64,000 bases of DNA from Penium margaritaceum (Eukaryota > Streptophyta > Zygnematophyceae > Desmidiales > Peniaceae), in the NCBI GenBank assembly GCA_023375785.1, contig SZWC01001551.1, positions 121,955 through 185,954 on the forward strand. Direction: 5' to 3'. Both the position numbers and the translations under genes were made by a program. The notes beneath the pieces are model-generated. The model was given only the letters and a program-made list of their open reading frames with translations. It was not told where the DNA came from and made no database searches. Each line of letters begins with the position of its first letter. The stretch's first letter is position 1. Positions 42,889 to 54,990 of this stretch are shown in pieces.

Positions 42889-44400
42889 ACAACTGCTGCT
42901 GCTGCTGGTGCGGCATTTTCTTCCAGTGGAGGAAGGATCAGGAGAGAGTGGGTGAGAAAGGATATTTGCTCCCACTGTCTCGTCAGATGCTGGTTCTGCT
43001 GCCTCTTCATAGACAATGTTGGTGCCAATGACGTTGCTCTCGTTGAAGACGACATATCTGGAGATGATGACGTGGCCTGTATCCCTCTCCTAGAGTCGAT
43101 AGGCCTTGCTTGCCACGTCATAGCCAATCATCAGCATCTGCGTGCTCTTTGCGTTCTAATTTTGTTGCTTCTCCTTTGGCACGTGCATGTGTGCCATGCT
43201 GCCAAACGCACGAAGATGACCCACGCTCGGCTTCTTGCCAAACCACGCCTCGTACGACGTCGTCTGCTCCAACGCCTTAGTTGGATTGCGTTTCTTGATG
43301 TACACCACAGTGCTCACGGCTTCGGCCCAGAAGTCGTAAGTCAGCCGAGTCGCATGAAGCATGGAGCGCGCCGACTCAACGATAGTGCGGTTGGCGCGTT
43401 CTGCTACACCGTTATGTTGTAACGAGTATGGCACAGTTTGCTGCGCCTTGATGCCAGCTCCTACAAGGAAGTCGTGGAACTCCTTGCTCAGGTACTCTCC
43501 ACCGCAGTCACTGTGCAGCGCCTTGATCTTCTTGCTAGTCTGGTTCTCCACCATTGACTTGAACTCCTTGAACCTGTCAAAGTACTGGTCCTTGGAAGCA
43601 AGGAAGTATACAGTAGTGTAACGGCTGAAATCATCAATGAAGATCATAAAATATCTAGAGCCTCCAAAGCTCTGGGTCTGCATCGGGCCACACAAGTCTG
43701 TGTGGACCAGCAACCAGCACCTCCTTTACATGCTCTCCTGCTTTAGAGAACGCCTCACGATGCTGCTTCCCTTCCAAACAGCCGATGTAGAGTTGCTGCT
43801 GAAAGTTGGAGATGGTGGACAAGTCACCCACCATCTGCTTCGCTTGAAGCTGCTGCAAGGTGTGCATGCCGATTTGGCCATAGCGTGCATGCTAGATCTC
43901 CCCATCTGTTGCCTGCACCACTGCTACAAGACTCTGCTCACGCGGGATTTTGGTCGCCCCCAGCAAGCGGTACATGTCGCCCTCCTTCATCGACTTGGCC
44001 AACTCCTCTCCAGTATCCTTGTTGAGGATATAGCCATAGTCATCGTCAAAGACGACGCGTAGACCTGTGTTGATAAAAGAGGAGACTGAGAGGAGGTTGA
44101 ATGCACCATGAGGTACATACAGCACACCATGGAACACTCCTACTTCAATACCATGCGGGATCTCCAACCATAACTCCACAATCCCAATCCCCTCAGCATA
44201 CACCACTCGATCATCATCCATAGCGATAGGACGGGGGAGGGATGGACAGCAGCTGCGTAAACCACTCCTTGTGATGTGTGAGGCTCTTGGTACATCTTGA
44301 GTCCTTGTACTATGCGAGATCCGCCTTCTCCACCTGCGACATGTCAGACTTTGTCATGAAGAGACGGGTGCGCACCTCCTTGGCCACATTCATGTTGCCA
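42889..44400 (-). pseudogene. Element I protease, integrase and start of hinge; RT and RNase H deleted
   Basis: Protease-side frame (MDDDRVVYAEGIGIVELWLE), the HHCC region (CIGCLEGKQHREAFS) and integrase (DDFSRYTTVYFLASKDQYFD, LHSDCGGEYLSKEF, GVAERANRTIVESA). After the hinge start (SPDPSST) the sequence runs into ACAACTGCTG and the LTR, so all of RT and RNase H is gone. The protease WYKDSG site is damaged (stop at the Trp-Tyr position near 44310). Confidence 0.87.
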
Positions 44401-45120
44401 AAGTGGCGCACACCAGCCTGGTTTTGCTGCAGCTGCTGCTGACGCTTTTGTGACTGCTGCTGCTACTGCTGTGGAGACTACTGCTTTGGTGGTGGTGCTG
44501 CTGCTCCTTCTGGTCCCTCTTGAGCTTGAAACACTCCTTTTTATAATGTCCCTCCTTCTGACAGTAGTGAAATTTGCCTTTCTTTTTGCCTCTCTGCTGC
44601 CCAGACTTCTGCTGCTGCTACTGGTTGCGTGAGCTTGTGGCTACAAAAACTGCTTCACTACTGCCGACGCCATTGCGCTTTGCTGCATTGCGACGTAATT
44701 CCACCTCCACCAGGAGTGTACAAATGAAGTCGAGGTCGAGAGTGGGCTGGTACTCCAGCGTCTCTCACACCATATTGTAGCTGGTTGGAACTCCCCTCAG
44801 CAAGAGGAGGATGAAGCATGTCTCTTCCATGGGATTGCCAGCCGCTCTCAGCTGCTTCGCCAGTCCTTTTGCCCTGTCCAGGTACGCCACTATCCCTTCA
44901 CCACCCTGCATTTTCAGCACCATGATCTTCTCCTCCAAAAGCATGAGGAATACAGGATCCTTACTCTCATACTTCTTGTACAATGTATCCCATCCCTCCT
45001 TTGAAGAAGCTTTGTCACTCACGTACTGAAGATGCGGATTGGGGATGGTGTTGTCAAGCAACCTGTAGGCCTGCCTGTCCTTCTTCTTCCACTTCTCATA
45101 TGTCATTGGTGTAGCTGCAG
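44401..45120 (-). pseudogene. Element I gag, N-terminus deleted
   Basis: Gag reads from MTYEKWKKKDRQAYRLLDNT to VTSSRNQ, followed by the knuckle (about 44535-44590) with KFHYCQKEGHYKKECF, where the first Cys is Phe. The first 70 or so residues, including the start codon, are missing: at 45121 the sequence switches directly to leader DNA. Confidence 0.88.
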
Positions 45121-45219
45121 ATGATCGTCAAATTTAGAAAAAGTTTGACCCTAACGTGTCACTTTCAAAAAGACAGCCTGTGTTGGCTAAAACTGGCAGA
45201 ACTTGGCTCTGATACCAAA
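45121..45219 (-). other. Element I leader, truncated to about 100 bp
   Basis: Only the LTR-proximal part with the primer-binding site (complement of about 45204-45216, TGGTATCAGAGCC) remains. A deletion of more than 700 bp joins it to gag. Confidence 0.88.
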
Positions 45220-45934
45220 TGTTGGATCTGGAGGAGAGAGGGAGCCTTGGAGCAGCGAGTATGTTGGACTGAAAGGACATTAGTTGTGCTGAAGAATGGT
45301 TGTTGAATCACTCAAAATGATGGAGTACATATATAGCTAGAGCTTGGGCAAGTCAGCCATCTCACAAGCCAAACCACTTAGCCATGGAGGCTAAGGCTCA
45401 CACACTAGAGTCCACAATCTCACACAAGAGAGGAAATCAGCCTAAAAATCAGGCTCACCAGTCACATACGACCTAGAGAGCTAGAAAATGCTCTCATGGC
45501 ACACTCTTAGTGGTCATATCACCCACAAACCCATGGAGAATCGCCATGTGTCCATGGCTAGCACACACGGATCTCACCTCACCTAAAAAGTAAGGAGAGG
45601 TACCTTTATCCTAGTCAGCAGACTCTGACAAGGCAAACCTAAGACCAAGGATATTTTTGCATATTTCTCCCATCAGGTCTTGACCCTGGACCTCTTGCCT
45701 TTTTCTTTTCTCATGCTAAGGAATGGAGCCATCACCCAGGGTCACCTAGATATCGGCGGTCCATGATCCCGGAAACTTAAAAAATTCATATGCCTGAAAC
45801 TTGGATCGTAGACAATTTGCCACCTCATCTTTCCAGTGGTGAAGTTGGATTGATGATCGAAGCAAGCATATGGTATCTTCCAGGAACTTGCTCCTCTGGA
45901 CCTAAAAATGAGTCGGATGGCTCCTTTCCCAACA
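45220..45934 (-). repeat. Element I 5' LTR, abutting the satellite
   Basis: 715 bp, complement of TGTTGGGAAAGG to GATCCAACA. Its outer end at 45934 touches the GGTAT array with no spacer, so this array edge may be an element insertion site. A small deletion lies near 45790. Confidence 0.93.
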
Positions 45935-48826
45935 GATATGGTATGGTATAGTATGGTATGGTATGGTATTATATGGTATTGTATGATATGGTATGGTATG
46001 ATGTGGTATGGTATTGTATGGTATGGTATAGTATGGTATGGTATGGTATGATATGATATAGTATGATATGGTATGGTATGGTATGATATGGTATGATATG
46101 GTATGGTATGGTATGGTATTGTATGGTATAGTGTGGTATGATATGGTATGGTATCATATGGTATGGTATGATTTAGTATCATATAGTATGGTATGGTATG
46201 ATATGATATGGTACGGTATGGTATAGTATGGTATGGTATAGTATTGTATGGTATGATATGGTATTATATGGTACTCTATGATACGGTTTGGTATGGTATG
46301 GCATAGTTTGGTAAGATATGGAATGGTTTGATATGGTTTGGTATGATATGGTATAATATGGTATGGTATGGTATGGTATGGTATGGTATGGTATGGTATG
46401 GTATGGTATGGTATGGTACGGTGGCATAGTATGGTATGGTATGATATGGTATAATATGGTATCGTAAGGTGTAATATGATATGGAATGGTATGATATGAT
46501 ATGGTATGGAATGGCATGGTAAAATATGGTATAGTATGGTATGATATGTTATGGTATGGTAAAATATGGTACGGTATGGTATAGTATAGTATTGTATGGT
46601 ATGATATAGTATGGTATGGTATGATATGGTATGGTATGATATGGTATGATGCGGTATGCATTGCATAAAAAGGTATGGTATTGTATGGTATTGTATGGTA
46701 TGGTATGATATTGTATGGTATGATATGGTATGGTATGGTATGGTATGGTATGGTATGATGTGGCATGGTATGGTAATGTATGGTATGGAATGGTAAGGTA
46801 TAGTATGGTATAGTATTATATGCTATGGTATGGTAGTATGGTATAGTATGCTATGTATGGTATATAATGGTATGGTATGGTATGGTATGGTATGGTATGG
46901 TATGGTATGATATGGTATGGTATGGTACGGTACGGTATGGTCAACTATGCTTTGGTATGGTATGATATGATATAGTAAGGTATGGTATGTTACGATATTG
47001 TATGATATGTTATTATTTGGTATGATATGGAATGGTATGATATGGTATGGTATGGTATGGTATGTTATGATATGGTATGATATGGTTTGATTTTATTTGG
47101 GATGGTATGGTCTGGTATAGTATGGTATAGTATGACTTGGTATGTTATGGCATGGTGTGGTATGGTATGGTATGGTATGGTATGGTATGGTATGGTATGG
47201 TAAAGTATTGTATGGTATGATATGATATGATATGGTATACTACGGTATAATATATTATGGTATGGTATGATATGGTATGGTATAGTATGGTATGGTATGG
47301 TGTTGTATGGTATGATATTGTATGATATGGTATAGTATGGTATGGTGTTGTATGGTATGGATGGTATGGGCTGGTATGGTATAGGTTTTACAATATGGTA
47401 TGGTATAGTATGGTTTTGTATTGTATGGTATGATATGATATGGTATGGTATGGTATGATATGGTTTAATATGGTATGGTACGGTATAGTTTAATATGGTA
47501 TGGTATGATATGGTATAGTACGGTATGGTATGGAATGATATGGTCATATATAGTATGGTATGGTATGGTATGGTAGGGTAGGGTATGATATGGTATGGTA
47601 TGGTATAATATGGTATGGTATTTTCTAGAGTGATATGATATGGTATAGTATGGTATGGTATGGTGTGTTGTGATATGACATGGTCTGGTATGGTATGGCA
47701 TGGTATGGTATGGTATGGTACGACATGCTATGGTATGATATACTGTAGTATGATCTGCTATGCTATGATATGGTATGATATGATATAGTATGGTATGGTA
47801 TGGTATGGTATTGTATGATATGTTACAATATAGTATGATATGGTCTGATATGGTATGGTATGGTAAATTATGATATGGCATGATATAGTATGATTTTATT
47901 TGGGATGGTATGGTATTGTATGATATGGTATAGTATGGCTTGGTATGGTATGGCATGGTGTGGTATGGTATGGTATTGTATGGTTAAGTATGGTATGGTA
48001 TGATATGATATGGTATGGTATACTATGGTATGATATAGTATGGCATGGTATGCTATGGTATAGTATGGTATGTTATGGTATGGTATGGTGTTGTATGGTA
48101 TGATATTGTATGATATGATATGGTATTGTATGGTATGGTATGGTATGGTATGATATGCTATGGTATTGTATGGTATGATATAATATGGTATGGTATGGTA
48201 TGGTATGGTATGGTATGGTATGGTATAGTATGGTATGATATGGTATGATATGGTATGGTATGATGTGGTATGGTATGGTATGGTATAGTATAGTATGGTA
48301 TCATATGGTATGATATGGTATGATATGGTATGGTATGGTATCTTATGGTATGGTATGGTATGATTTGGTATGGTATGGTATGATATGGTATGGTATTGGA
48401 TGATATGGTATGATACGGTATGGTATGGTATGATATGGTATGATATGGTATGGTATGGTATCTTATGGTATGGTATGGTATGATTTGGTATGGTATGGTA
48501 TGATATGGTATGGTATTGGATGATATGGTATGATACGGTATGGTATGGTATGATATGGTATGGTATGGTATGGTATGGCATGGTATGGTATGGTATGGTA
48601 TGGTATGGTATGGTTTGGTATGGTATGGTATGGTATGGTATGATATGGTATTGTATGGTATGATATGATATGGTATTATATAGTATGGTCTGATATGGTA
48701 TCGTATGGTATGGTATGGTATGTTATGGTATGACATGGTCTAGTATGGTATGGTGTGGTATGGTATGGTATGTTGTGGTATGGTATGTTATGGTTTGTTT
48801 TTGTATGGTATGGTATGGTATGATTT
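45935..48826. repeat. GGTAT satellite array, second copy
   Basis: Same pentamer and same variants as at 1-2259. From about 46915 the order of variants follows the first array, including TCAACTATGCTTTGG at 46940 and at 92. The arrays differ by block gains and losses. The first kilobase of this array (45935-46915) has no counterpart inside the window. Confidence 0.96.
48301..48545. repeat. Exact 120-bp higher-order repeat of the satellite
   Basis: 48301-48420 and 48421-48540 carry the same ordered variants (TCTTAT at 48341 and 48461, TGATTT, TATTGGATGATATGG, GATACGG), with one or two differences. The period is 24 pentamers. The first array has a 295-bp period at the matching place. Confidence 0.9.
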
Positions 48827-49238
48827 GGTCTGCTCTGTTTTGAATCCGGATGTTGTTTTTGTTAACTTCACGTACTCAACGACATTCAAGTATGTGGAGA
48901 TACGTTTCGATGGCTGTGAAGGCTACCGAATGCTCCCTACCTTGCATATACTACTTACCGGAATGATAAATGCATGCACGACGGGCGTTTGACCATTCGA
49001 AATATCGAATGGTCATATCCTTCTCGCTCTCGTATTCGAGCAGAGTCAAATGTGAGAGCAAGAAATAAGATATATTGAATAAAAATACTATTAAAATATT
49101 TCATTTCATCAATTGTAGCATCCTATCTCTTTCTTTTTATCAAATTAATGTATACCTCCTAAATTATAACAAGAGACCAAATATTTCATTAAAATAAATT
49201 TAGAATAAACCACTCGTTGAAGTCAAAGTTCACTGGGG
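48827..49238. mobile_element. Second copy of the TIR-like block in the satellite
   Basis: Counterpart of 2260-2671, ending CACTGGGG-TA like its partner. No coding frame. Same caveat about the weak left end. Confidence 0.5.
48990..49015. repeat. Palindrome, CpG-containing version
   Basis: Arms TGACCATTCGA and TCGAATGGTCA around AATA. The counterpart at 2423-2448 has TG and CA where this has CG in each arm. Confidence 0.9.
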
Positions 49239-49240
49239 TA

Positions 49241-49678
49241 GCGTATGGTATGATCTGGTATGGCATGATATGGTATGGTATGGTATAGTATGGTATGGTA
49301 TGATGTAGTTTGATGTAGTTTGATTTCATACGGTACTGTGTGGTATGATATGGTATGATATGGTATAATATGGTATAATATCGTGTACTATGGTACTCTG
49401 TGATACGGTTTGGTATGGTTTGGAATGGATTGGCATGGTATGGAACGGTATGGTATGGTGTGATATGATATGGGATGATATGGTATAGTATGGTACGGTA
49501 TGGTATAGTATGGTGTCGTATGATATGGTATGATATGGTATGGTATGATATGTTATGGTATGACATGGTATGGTATGGAATATTATACTATGATATGGCA
49601 TGGTATGGTATGGTATGGTATGGTATGGTATGATATGGTATGGTGTGGTGTGGTATGGCATGGTATGGTATGGTGTTA
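49241..49678. repeat. GGTAT satellite, last block
   Basis: Counterpart of 2674-3096, three pentamers longer near 49605-49625. Confidence 0.93.
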
Positions 49679-52512
49679 CATCCTTTTTTACCATTGGCGG
49701 AAGCCAGGTCTGACAGTATACGAGGATTTGCTCTCTGCCGTGGTTTACGTTGCGCTATCTCCGTAGGTCTGTTCCATACTTTTTGTTAGTCTGCTTCTAC
49801 AACGCCCTTGATTACCTCATTTTATTACTTTTGGTCAATCAAGGACCACTATTATCCACCAAATGCATCTACGTACTTGGTTCCTTTCCCTTTCCTCCGG
49901 TGGATAATCAAGCAAATTAAGCATATTACAAGACCACAAATCCCATATATCCCTCCACCCTCTTCGACAAAATTTTACTACAACTTATGATAAAACACGT
50001 GATCACTCAATGCAAACCCAGTGAATATACTCATTCAAGTAAACCTATGTGGTCAATCATCCACCAGAAGTGACGTGAATGTCTCCAAGACCAAGTATGC
50101 TTGCATGAATTGTTTGAGTAAATGAACAATCAAACTATGCTTCAGTCAATCCAAACAAATACACAAGCAATAGGATATCTCTAATGACACCACTACTCCT
50201 AAGTATCATCCAACATGATATGTTAACCATAAAATTCTTCCATTGATGGTTGATCTATCAGAGCCTCCCTTTGCATGACCATAGTATGGCTGGCCATATG
50301 CTGGTCAGTCTCTGTTTGGATGGTACGTTAAAATACAAGTGGACTGCCTGTATGATGACTCACACGGGAGTTAGTGCATGTTGAACCCTCCTATTGTAGG
50401 CGATGGAGCTCTTGGAGGTACCATTGGTAAGTCCAAAACACCTCAGTCCACTAATCAGCAGCTTCTACGGCTCAGGATCCAACGTCACTTGCGACCTCCC
50501 ACCAGCTCTCCACGGATCGACGCTCATCGTCACCGGGAACCCTCTGTAGCCACGGCTACTACAATTAATTTACAACTCCACTAGCAGGGTGATGCAACCA
50601 TTACATCACGCACAAGACTATACGTACGTCCAGCTGGTGGAGAGCATTACAGTAGCTACAGATGGCATAGAAGGGCACTAGTGACTCTCATGTAGTCCTC
50701 GTACAGGACGCCTAATGCTCTACTAGAAACTCAGATCCAGGCCATGATGGCTCCGTGGTGTGTTTCTCCAGAAGGTTCTTTCCCATTTAGATTGGCCTCA
50801 GACACATACACCACCACCTAGAAACACACACACAGTCACTTATTCCTGACTTACATTCCTACTATAATTTGTCGTGACTGTTGAGAGGGACTTACTTCCC
50901 TCTCAACAGTCAGGATCGAATAATGGATAGCAATCTCTAAGCCTAGCTGACGGCCACTAGGCCTACGGAAGCATCTGTAGGGTGAACACTTGCAAGGATC
51001 AGAATCAAGGACAAGCATTGAGCTCGAAGCGGGATGCAGCATGTGCTAGTTGGTGAGTTTGTTGATTGACAGAGGCTACTGGAGCTTCGTCTGTCTTAGC
51101 AATAAGAACGTAGTAGTTATCTTGTCAGCATTTCATTGATCAGCAGTATTTTTCTTCCGGCCTTCTTCACTTATCTCTCCTACCGCGATGCTCTTCCATG
51201 CCCCTTTCCAGTTAGTATGTCCCAATGCGGCTTGTAATTCAAATACCCTTAGAGATAAGGTATCTCGACCTCCAACCCTTTCTCGAAGATTGAGTGCGGC
51301 TCTGTTGCCATCACACAAGCCTCAGGTCCTTTTCCTTTCCTTTCCTCTGTCAGTCCGATTGGACAATAATATCCATTTGAACCCAGAGCTGGATTCTTTG
51401 GGATTTTTCTTGTCTGAGTCGGCTTCCGATAGATTATTCGCCGACTTCCCTCCCACAATCTTGATCCCAGGCCATCTCTTCTCTCCTCCTCCCTAGGATG
51501 GAAGAAACAAAGTTAACACTCTTCTATCCGATTTCCCCTTTCTTGGTTTCGTCCATCTTGTAGCTCATCCTCCGGTGGATCATCCATCATCATCCTCAGG
51601 ATCTACTTCCTTCTCCCTGTATGGGTCCCTCCTCCTTGACCATCCTTCCTTCTGTTGATGGATACTCTTATACCCACCTGGTTCTCTCCAGGCTGTCAAA
51701 CTCCCGGTCGATCCCTTCCTGCTATGTGTCCTGATTTTGTATCTTTAGCCTCCGATGCGGCATCGCTATGCATTTCCTTTCTTCCATCTTCCTCCCTGTC
51801 TGCTCCCACATCCATTGTACCACCTTCTTTTACTTTGTTTGTATCCTCGTTTAAGTTTTGTCTCTCTATTTATAAAGAAGACAGAGTGGGTCCTACATAC
51901 TTGTCTTGAGGTTCTCGTAACGGTGTGTGCATTTCAAATACATCCCTTTACAGCAGCTGATACACAACCATTTGTCAATATAAATATGATATCTACAAGT
52001 GGTACACGCTTGAATGTACAACCTTGCGCAAAGAAGACACTGGTAGATACTGCATATCACAACCTCCTCTCTCTATCTTCTTCACGCACTCGCTATGCGT
52101 AAAGCTTCCGTATTTTTTGCACCATGAAATCGTTCCTAAAGAGCTCTGGACAGCTTGAACAGTTCACTCATACTGTTTTAGTGTGCGGACATATCGAGCA
52201 GCTAGTGCATCTGTCCTGTCCTTCATTCGTTTTTATACTCGCACCATGTGCTGCCTGTATGTAATATCCCAACTTTTTGATTGGATCCTCTGGCTTCTTC
52301 CGGTATTCTTACCACACGATACAGGATGGAGTATTATGTTGTTACCCGAGTATCATTCCCATTTTTGAGGGAATACCCTACTTCATCTTCAAGCAGGGAA
52401 TACAGATCCATCCAGCCCCATCGTCCATGATCCCGCATCTTTGATGCATGTATTACTTGTAGTGGCTGCATTGTCAGGTACGGTAACACACATTCTTTTT
52501 ACACCACGAGCA
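49679..52512. other. Low-copy non-coding stretch, second copy
   Basis: Collinear with 3097-5916. No recognisable gene. Differences are scattered substitutions plus short indels at about 51136-51155 (extra here) and 51383 (24 bp fewer here). I see no tRNA-like or known element ends. Confidence 0.7.
50876..50911. repeat. Perfect hairpin with 15-bp arms
   Basis: GACTGTTGAGAGGGA and TCCCTCTCAACAGTC around CTTACT. It pairs better than its counterpart at 4294-4329. Confidence 0.88.
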
Positions 52513-53242
52513 GTTGACTGCTCGCGAGGCCTCATCCCCAATCCATTCTCCACTCGGTCCCATTCATCCTATTCCTCCTCTTCATACTATAATACTCCTG
52601 CTCCGCCTAGTTCCTCCAACTTCTACTCCAACTTCTGCTATAGCACTCCCACTCCATCTACTTCCTCTAACTGCTACACTAGTTCCTGCTGCCACCTCTA
52701 GCATTCTCGTTGGTGTCCTTGGTGAAATTCCTCGTATTATTTCCCTTGTTCATGAGGGATGATGTCCGTCTCCCCCTGACTCATGCGTCATTTGCTGCCC
52801 TCTGGATGTCTGTTGTTACATCGGTGCAAGATCTGCCGGAACATTGGATTGTCGTGATGCTCCCAGGTGCACAGGTTATCTTGCCCATAGCCCTTCTTTA
52901 GACCTTTCCTCCTGCTGCATTCGGCCTGTAGCACTTGGTACGTTGTTGCACTACTGGGGTCGATCATGGACCAGATGTGGGGGAGAGTTCAACCGTATCT
53001 CTGATCTTCTTAGAGGTAGTGGAGGAGCCTCCAGCTGCTGCTAGTCCCTTTACCAACAGTATTGAGGTGTCATATTCCGTACCTGGTTCACGATCGTTAT
53101 CACTTTCCTCCTGACGTCAGGCACGTCACTACGTCTCGAATCACCAAGCTTTCTGGTCCTGGCAGTGCCACGGTATTGTAATACAGTTGCTCACCGGGTG
53201 AGTGTGTGTATATGGATGTCGCACTGTCATTTCATCCACCAG
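52513..53242. other. Low-copy segment; uninverted form of 5951-6590
   Basis: It holds the orientation that continues smoothly from 49679-52512 and includes about 280 bp (52525-52805) absent from the first copy. Weak minus-strand open frames run through it (EQLYYNTVALPGPESLVIRD region near 53130-53200) and may continue the Cys-containing frame downstream, but stops interrupt them and I cannot assign a family. Confidence 0.6.
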
Positions 53243-53740
53243 CTACCTATTTTTGCCTCCAATTGTTTCCGTTGTCATGTTTGGGCCTCGATCAGGTGGA
53301 TCTTCTTCACGCATCTCACACAATGATGTTTGAATCTCGATGCCACTTCTCCACACTCCCGAGGCCTTGCGCCTGTCTCCTTGCTTACACGTTTCCTTTT
53401 GGAACTTCTCCCTCAGCTCTGGAGTACAAGGTAGAGAGATGTACACAATCCTCTGCGTTAGTAGCTTCTTATCTCCACTAATGTGGTGAAGAGCCATCTT
53501 GCATTTGAAGCAGCACTATTTTTCGGTTCTCACCGGACGGGAACATGGACTGCAGGTCTCCATCTCCTCTACTCTGGGTGCTTTAGATACCAACCTCTGC
53601 CACTTGCTTCCTTTGCCCATATCTTTTTCTTGTTCAGCCAAGTCCTTGAGGTAGCGCTTGTAATATTGTCCTATTCCTGGAATAGTGGTCCCACGCTTGG
53701 AGTAAAATAGTTCCTTGTACTCATAATACCACACGGCCTC
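53243..53740 (-). pseudogene. Unrecognised Cys-containing reading frame, better copy
   Basis: From about 53740 downward: VWYYEYKELFYSKRGTTIPG, YYKRYLKDLAEQEKDMGKGS, KWQRLVSKAPRVEEMETC, SPCSRPVRTEK, one TAG, then CCFKCKMALHHISGDKKL and on through RIVYISLPCTPELREKFQ to a stop at about 53243, roughly 165 codons. The spacing C-X2-C, about 9 residues, C-C-X2-C, then His-His resembles a small zinc-binding domain, which is inference only. There is no clear start: the frame runs out of the copia RNase H. It may be a captured fragment or a remnant of another element. Confidence 0.4.
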
Positions 53741-53744
53741 AAGG

Positions 53745-54990
53745 CTTGGTGCTTGAGGTAGCCACAACCACCTGCCGCTTGCTGCACCAGCTGATGGCCC
53801 CACCATTCATGAGGAATACATATCCAGAGATGGACTTGCGGTCCTCATGATTTGAAACCCAATCTGTATTTGTGTAACCGATGAAGCTGTTGTTGTTGCC
53901 GTTATAGGTGATGCCGATTTTGATGATTCTGGCAAGGTAGCGGAAGATCTGCTTCCCTACCTTCTGGTGCTCAAGTCTAGGATTAGCCATGTTCTGGTTC
54001 ACAACGCTCACAGTCCGTACAAGGTCGGACCTGGTTACCACCATCAGGTCCATAAGCCTGCCGACAGCACTCTGGCACTTCTGCCACTTAGCTACATTTG
54101 CTTCTCCACTGAAGCTCATGAGGTACTGTCGCGTCTCCAACAACATGACCATGGATTCAGCCTCTGCCATGCTAAACCACTGCAAGACGTCCTTCATGTA
54201 GCGACACTCTTACAACAAGAGAGAGCGTGATTTGTGATCATACGTGATCTGGATGCCGAGGAATTATGATGCCTCCCCGAGATCAGACATCTCGAAGTGC
54301 TCCTTTATAGCCTCCTTGAACTCATACAGTGTAGACATGCTGTTGGAAAGGAGGAGCATGTCATCCACGTAGACAATGATGATGAGGATCCCATGCTCAT
54401 ACTGCCAGCAATACACGCTGTACTCATACTCATTGCTCTAAAATCCCATGTCCTACAACGCCGCGTCCAACTTCTGGTTCTAAGCACACGATGATTGCTT
54501 GAAGCCATACGGTGACTTCTGTAACTTGAAAACCAGGTACTCCTATCCATCCATGACGAATCCCTCCAGTTGCTCCATGTAGATCTCCTCCTCCAAGTCA
54601 CTATTTAAGAATGCCATATTTACATCTATGTGGTGAACCTCGAAGTCCTCGGCTGCTGCATATGAGAGAAGTCTGCACACATAATTAAACTTTATAACAG
54701 GGGCAAAGGTTTTTGTGTAGTCAATGCCCTCTTGTTGCGAGTAGCCCTTTGCGACCAGCCTCGTCTTGTACTTTTCCAGGTTGCCATCTACTCCCCACTT
54801 CTCCTTGAATACCCAATTGCACTTGATCACCTTGCATCCAGGTGGATGCTCAGTCAGCTCCCACGTGCCATTGGTGAGCTGCGACTGTATCTCGTACTGG
54901 ACAGCTTGCGCCTCATCTGCTGAATCTGGTGCAGCCATGGTCTCCTTGTATGATGTTGGTTCATCTCAATCTAGTACAACTGTGATATTT
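53745..54990 (-). pseudogene. Copia element A': reverse transcriptase and RNase H remnant
   Basis: Second copy of 6976-8210 with the same truncation of RNase H and the same junction to the Cys frame. Open from the hinge side: VIKCNWVFKEKWGVDGN, KTRLVAKGYSQQEGIDYTKT, FEVHHIDVNMAFLNSDLEEE. RNase H reads YTNTDWVSNHEDRKSISGYV. It shares the TGG to TAG change in AWNQKL with copy A, but some stops are private. Confidence 0.85.

Noticed and set aside
45935-49678. CRISPR array or telomere made of the pentamer
   Set aside because: No spacers; the unit is not a known telomere repeat and the array is internal.
53243-53740. The Cys-containing frame as the zinc-binding C-terminus of a piggyBac-type transposase
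   Set aside because: Cys and His spacing is only loosely similar and no DDD catalytic domain is upstream; the TIR elements here have TA, not TTAA, duplications.
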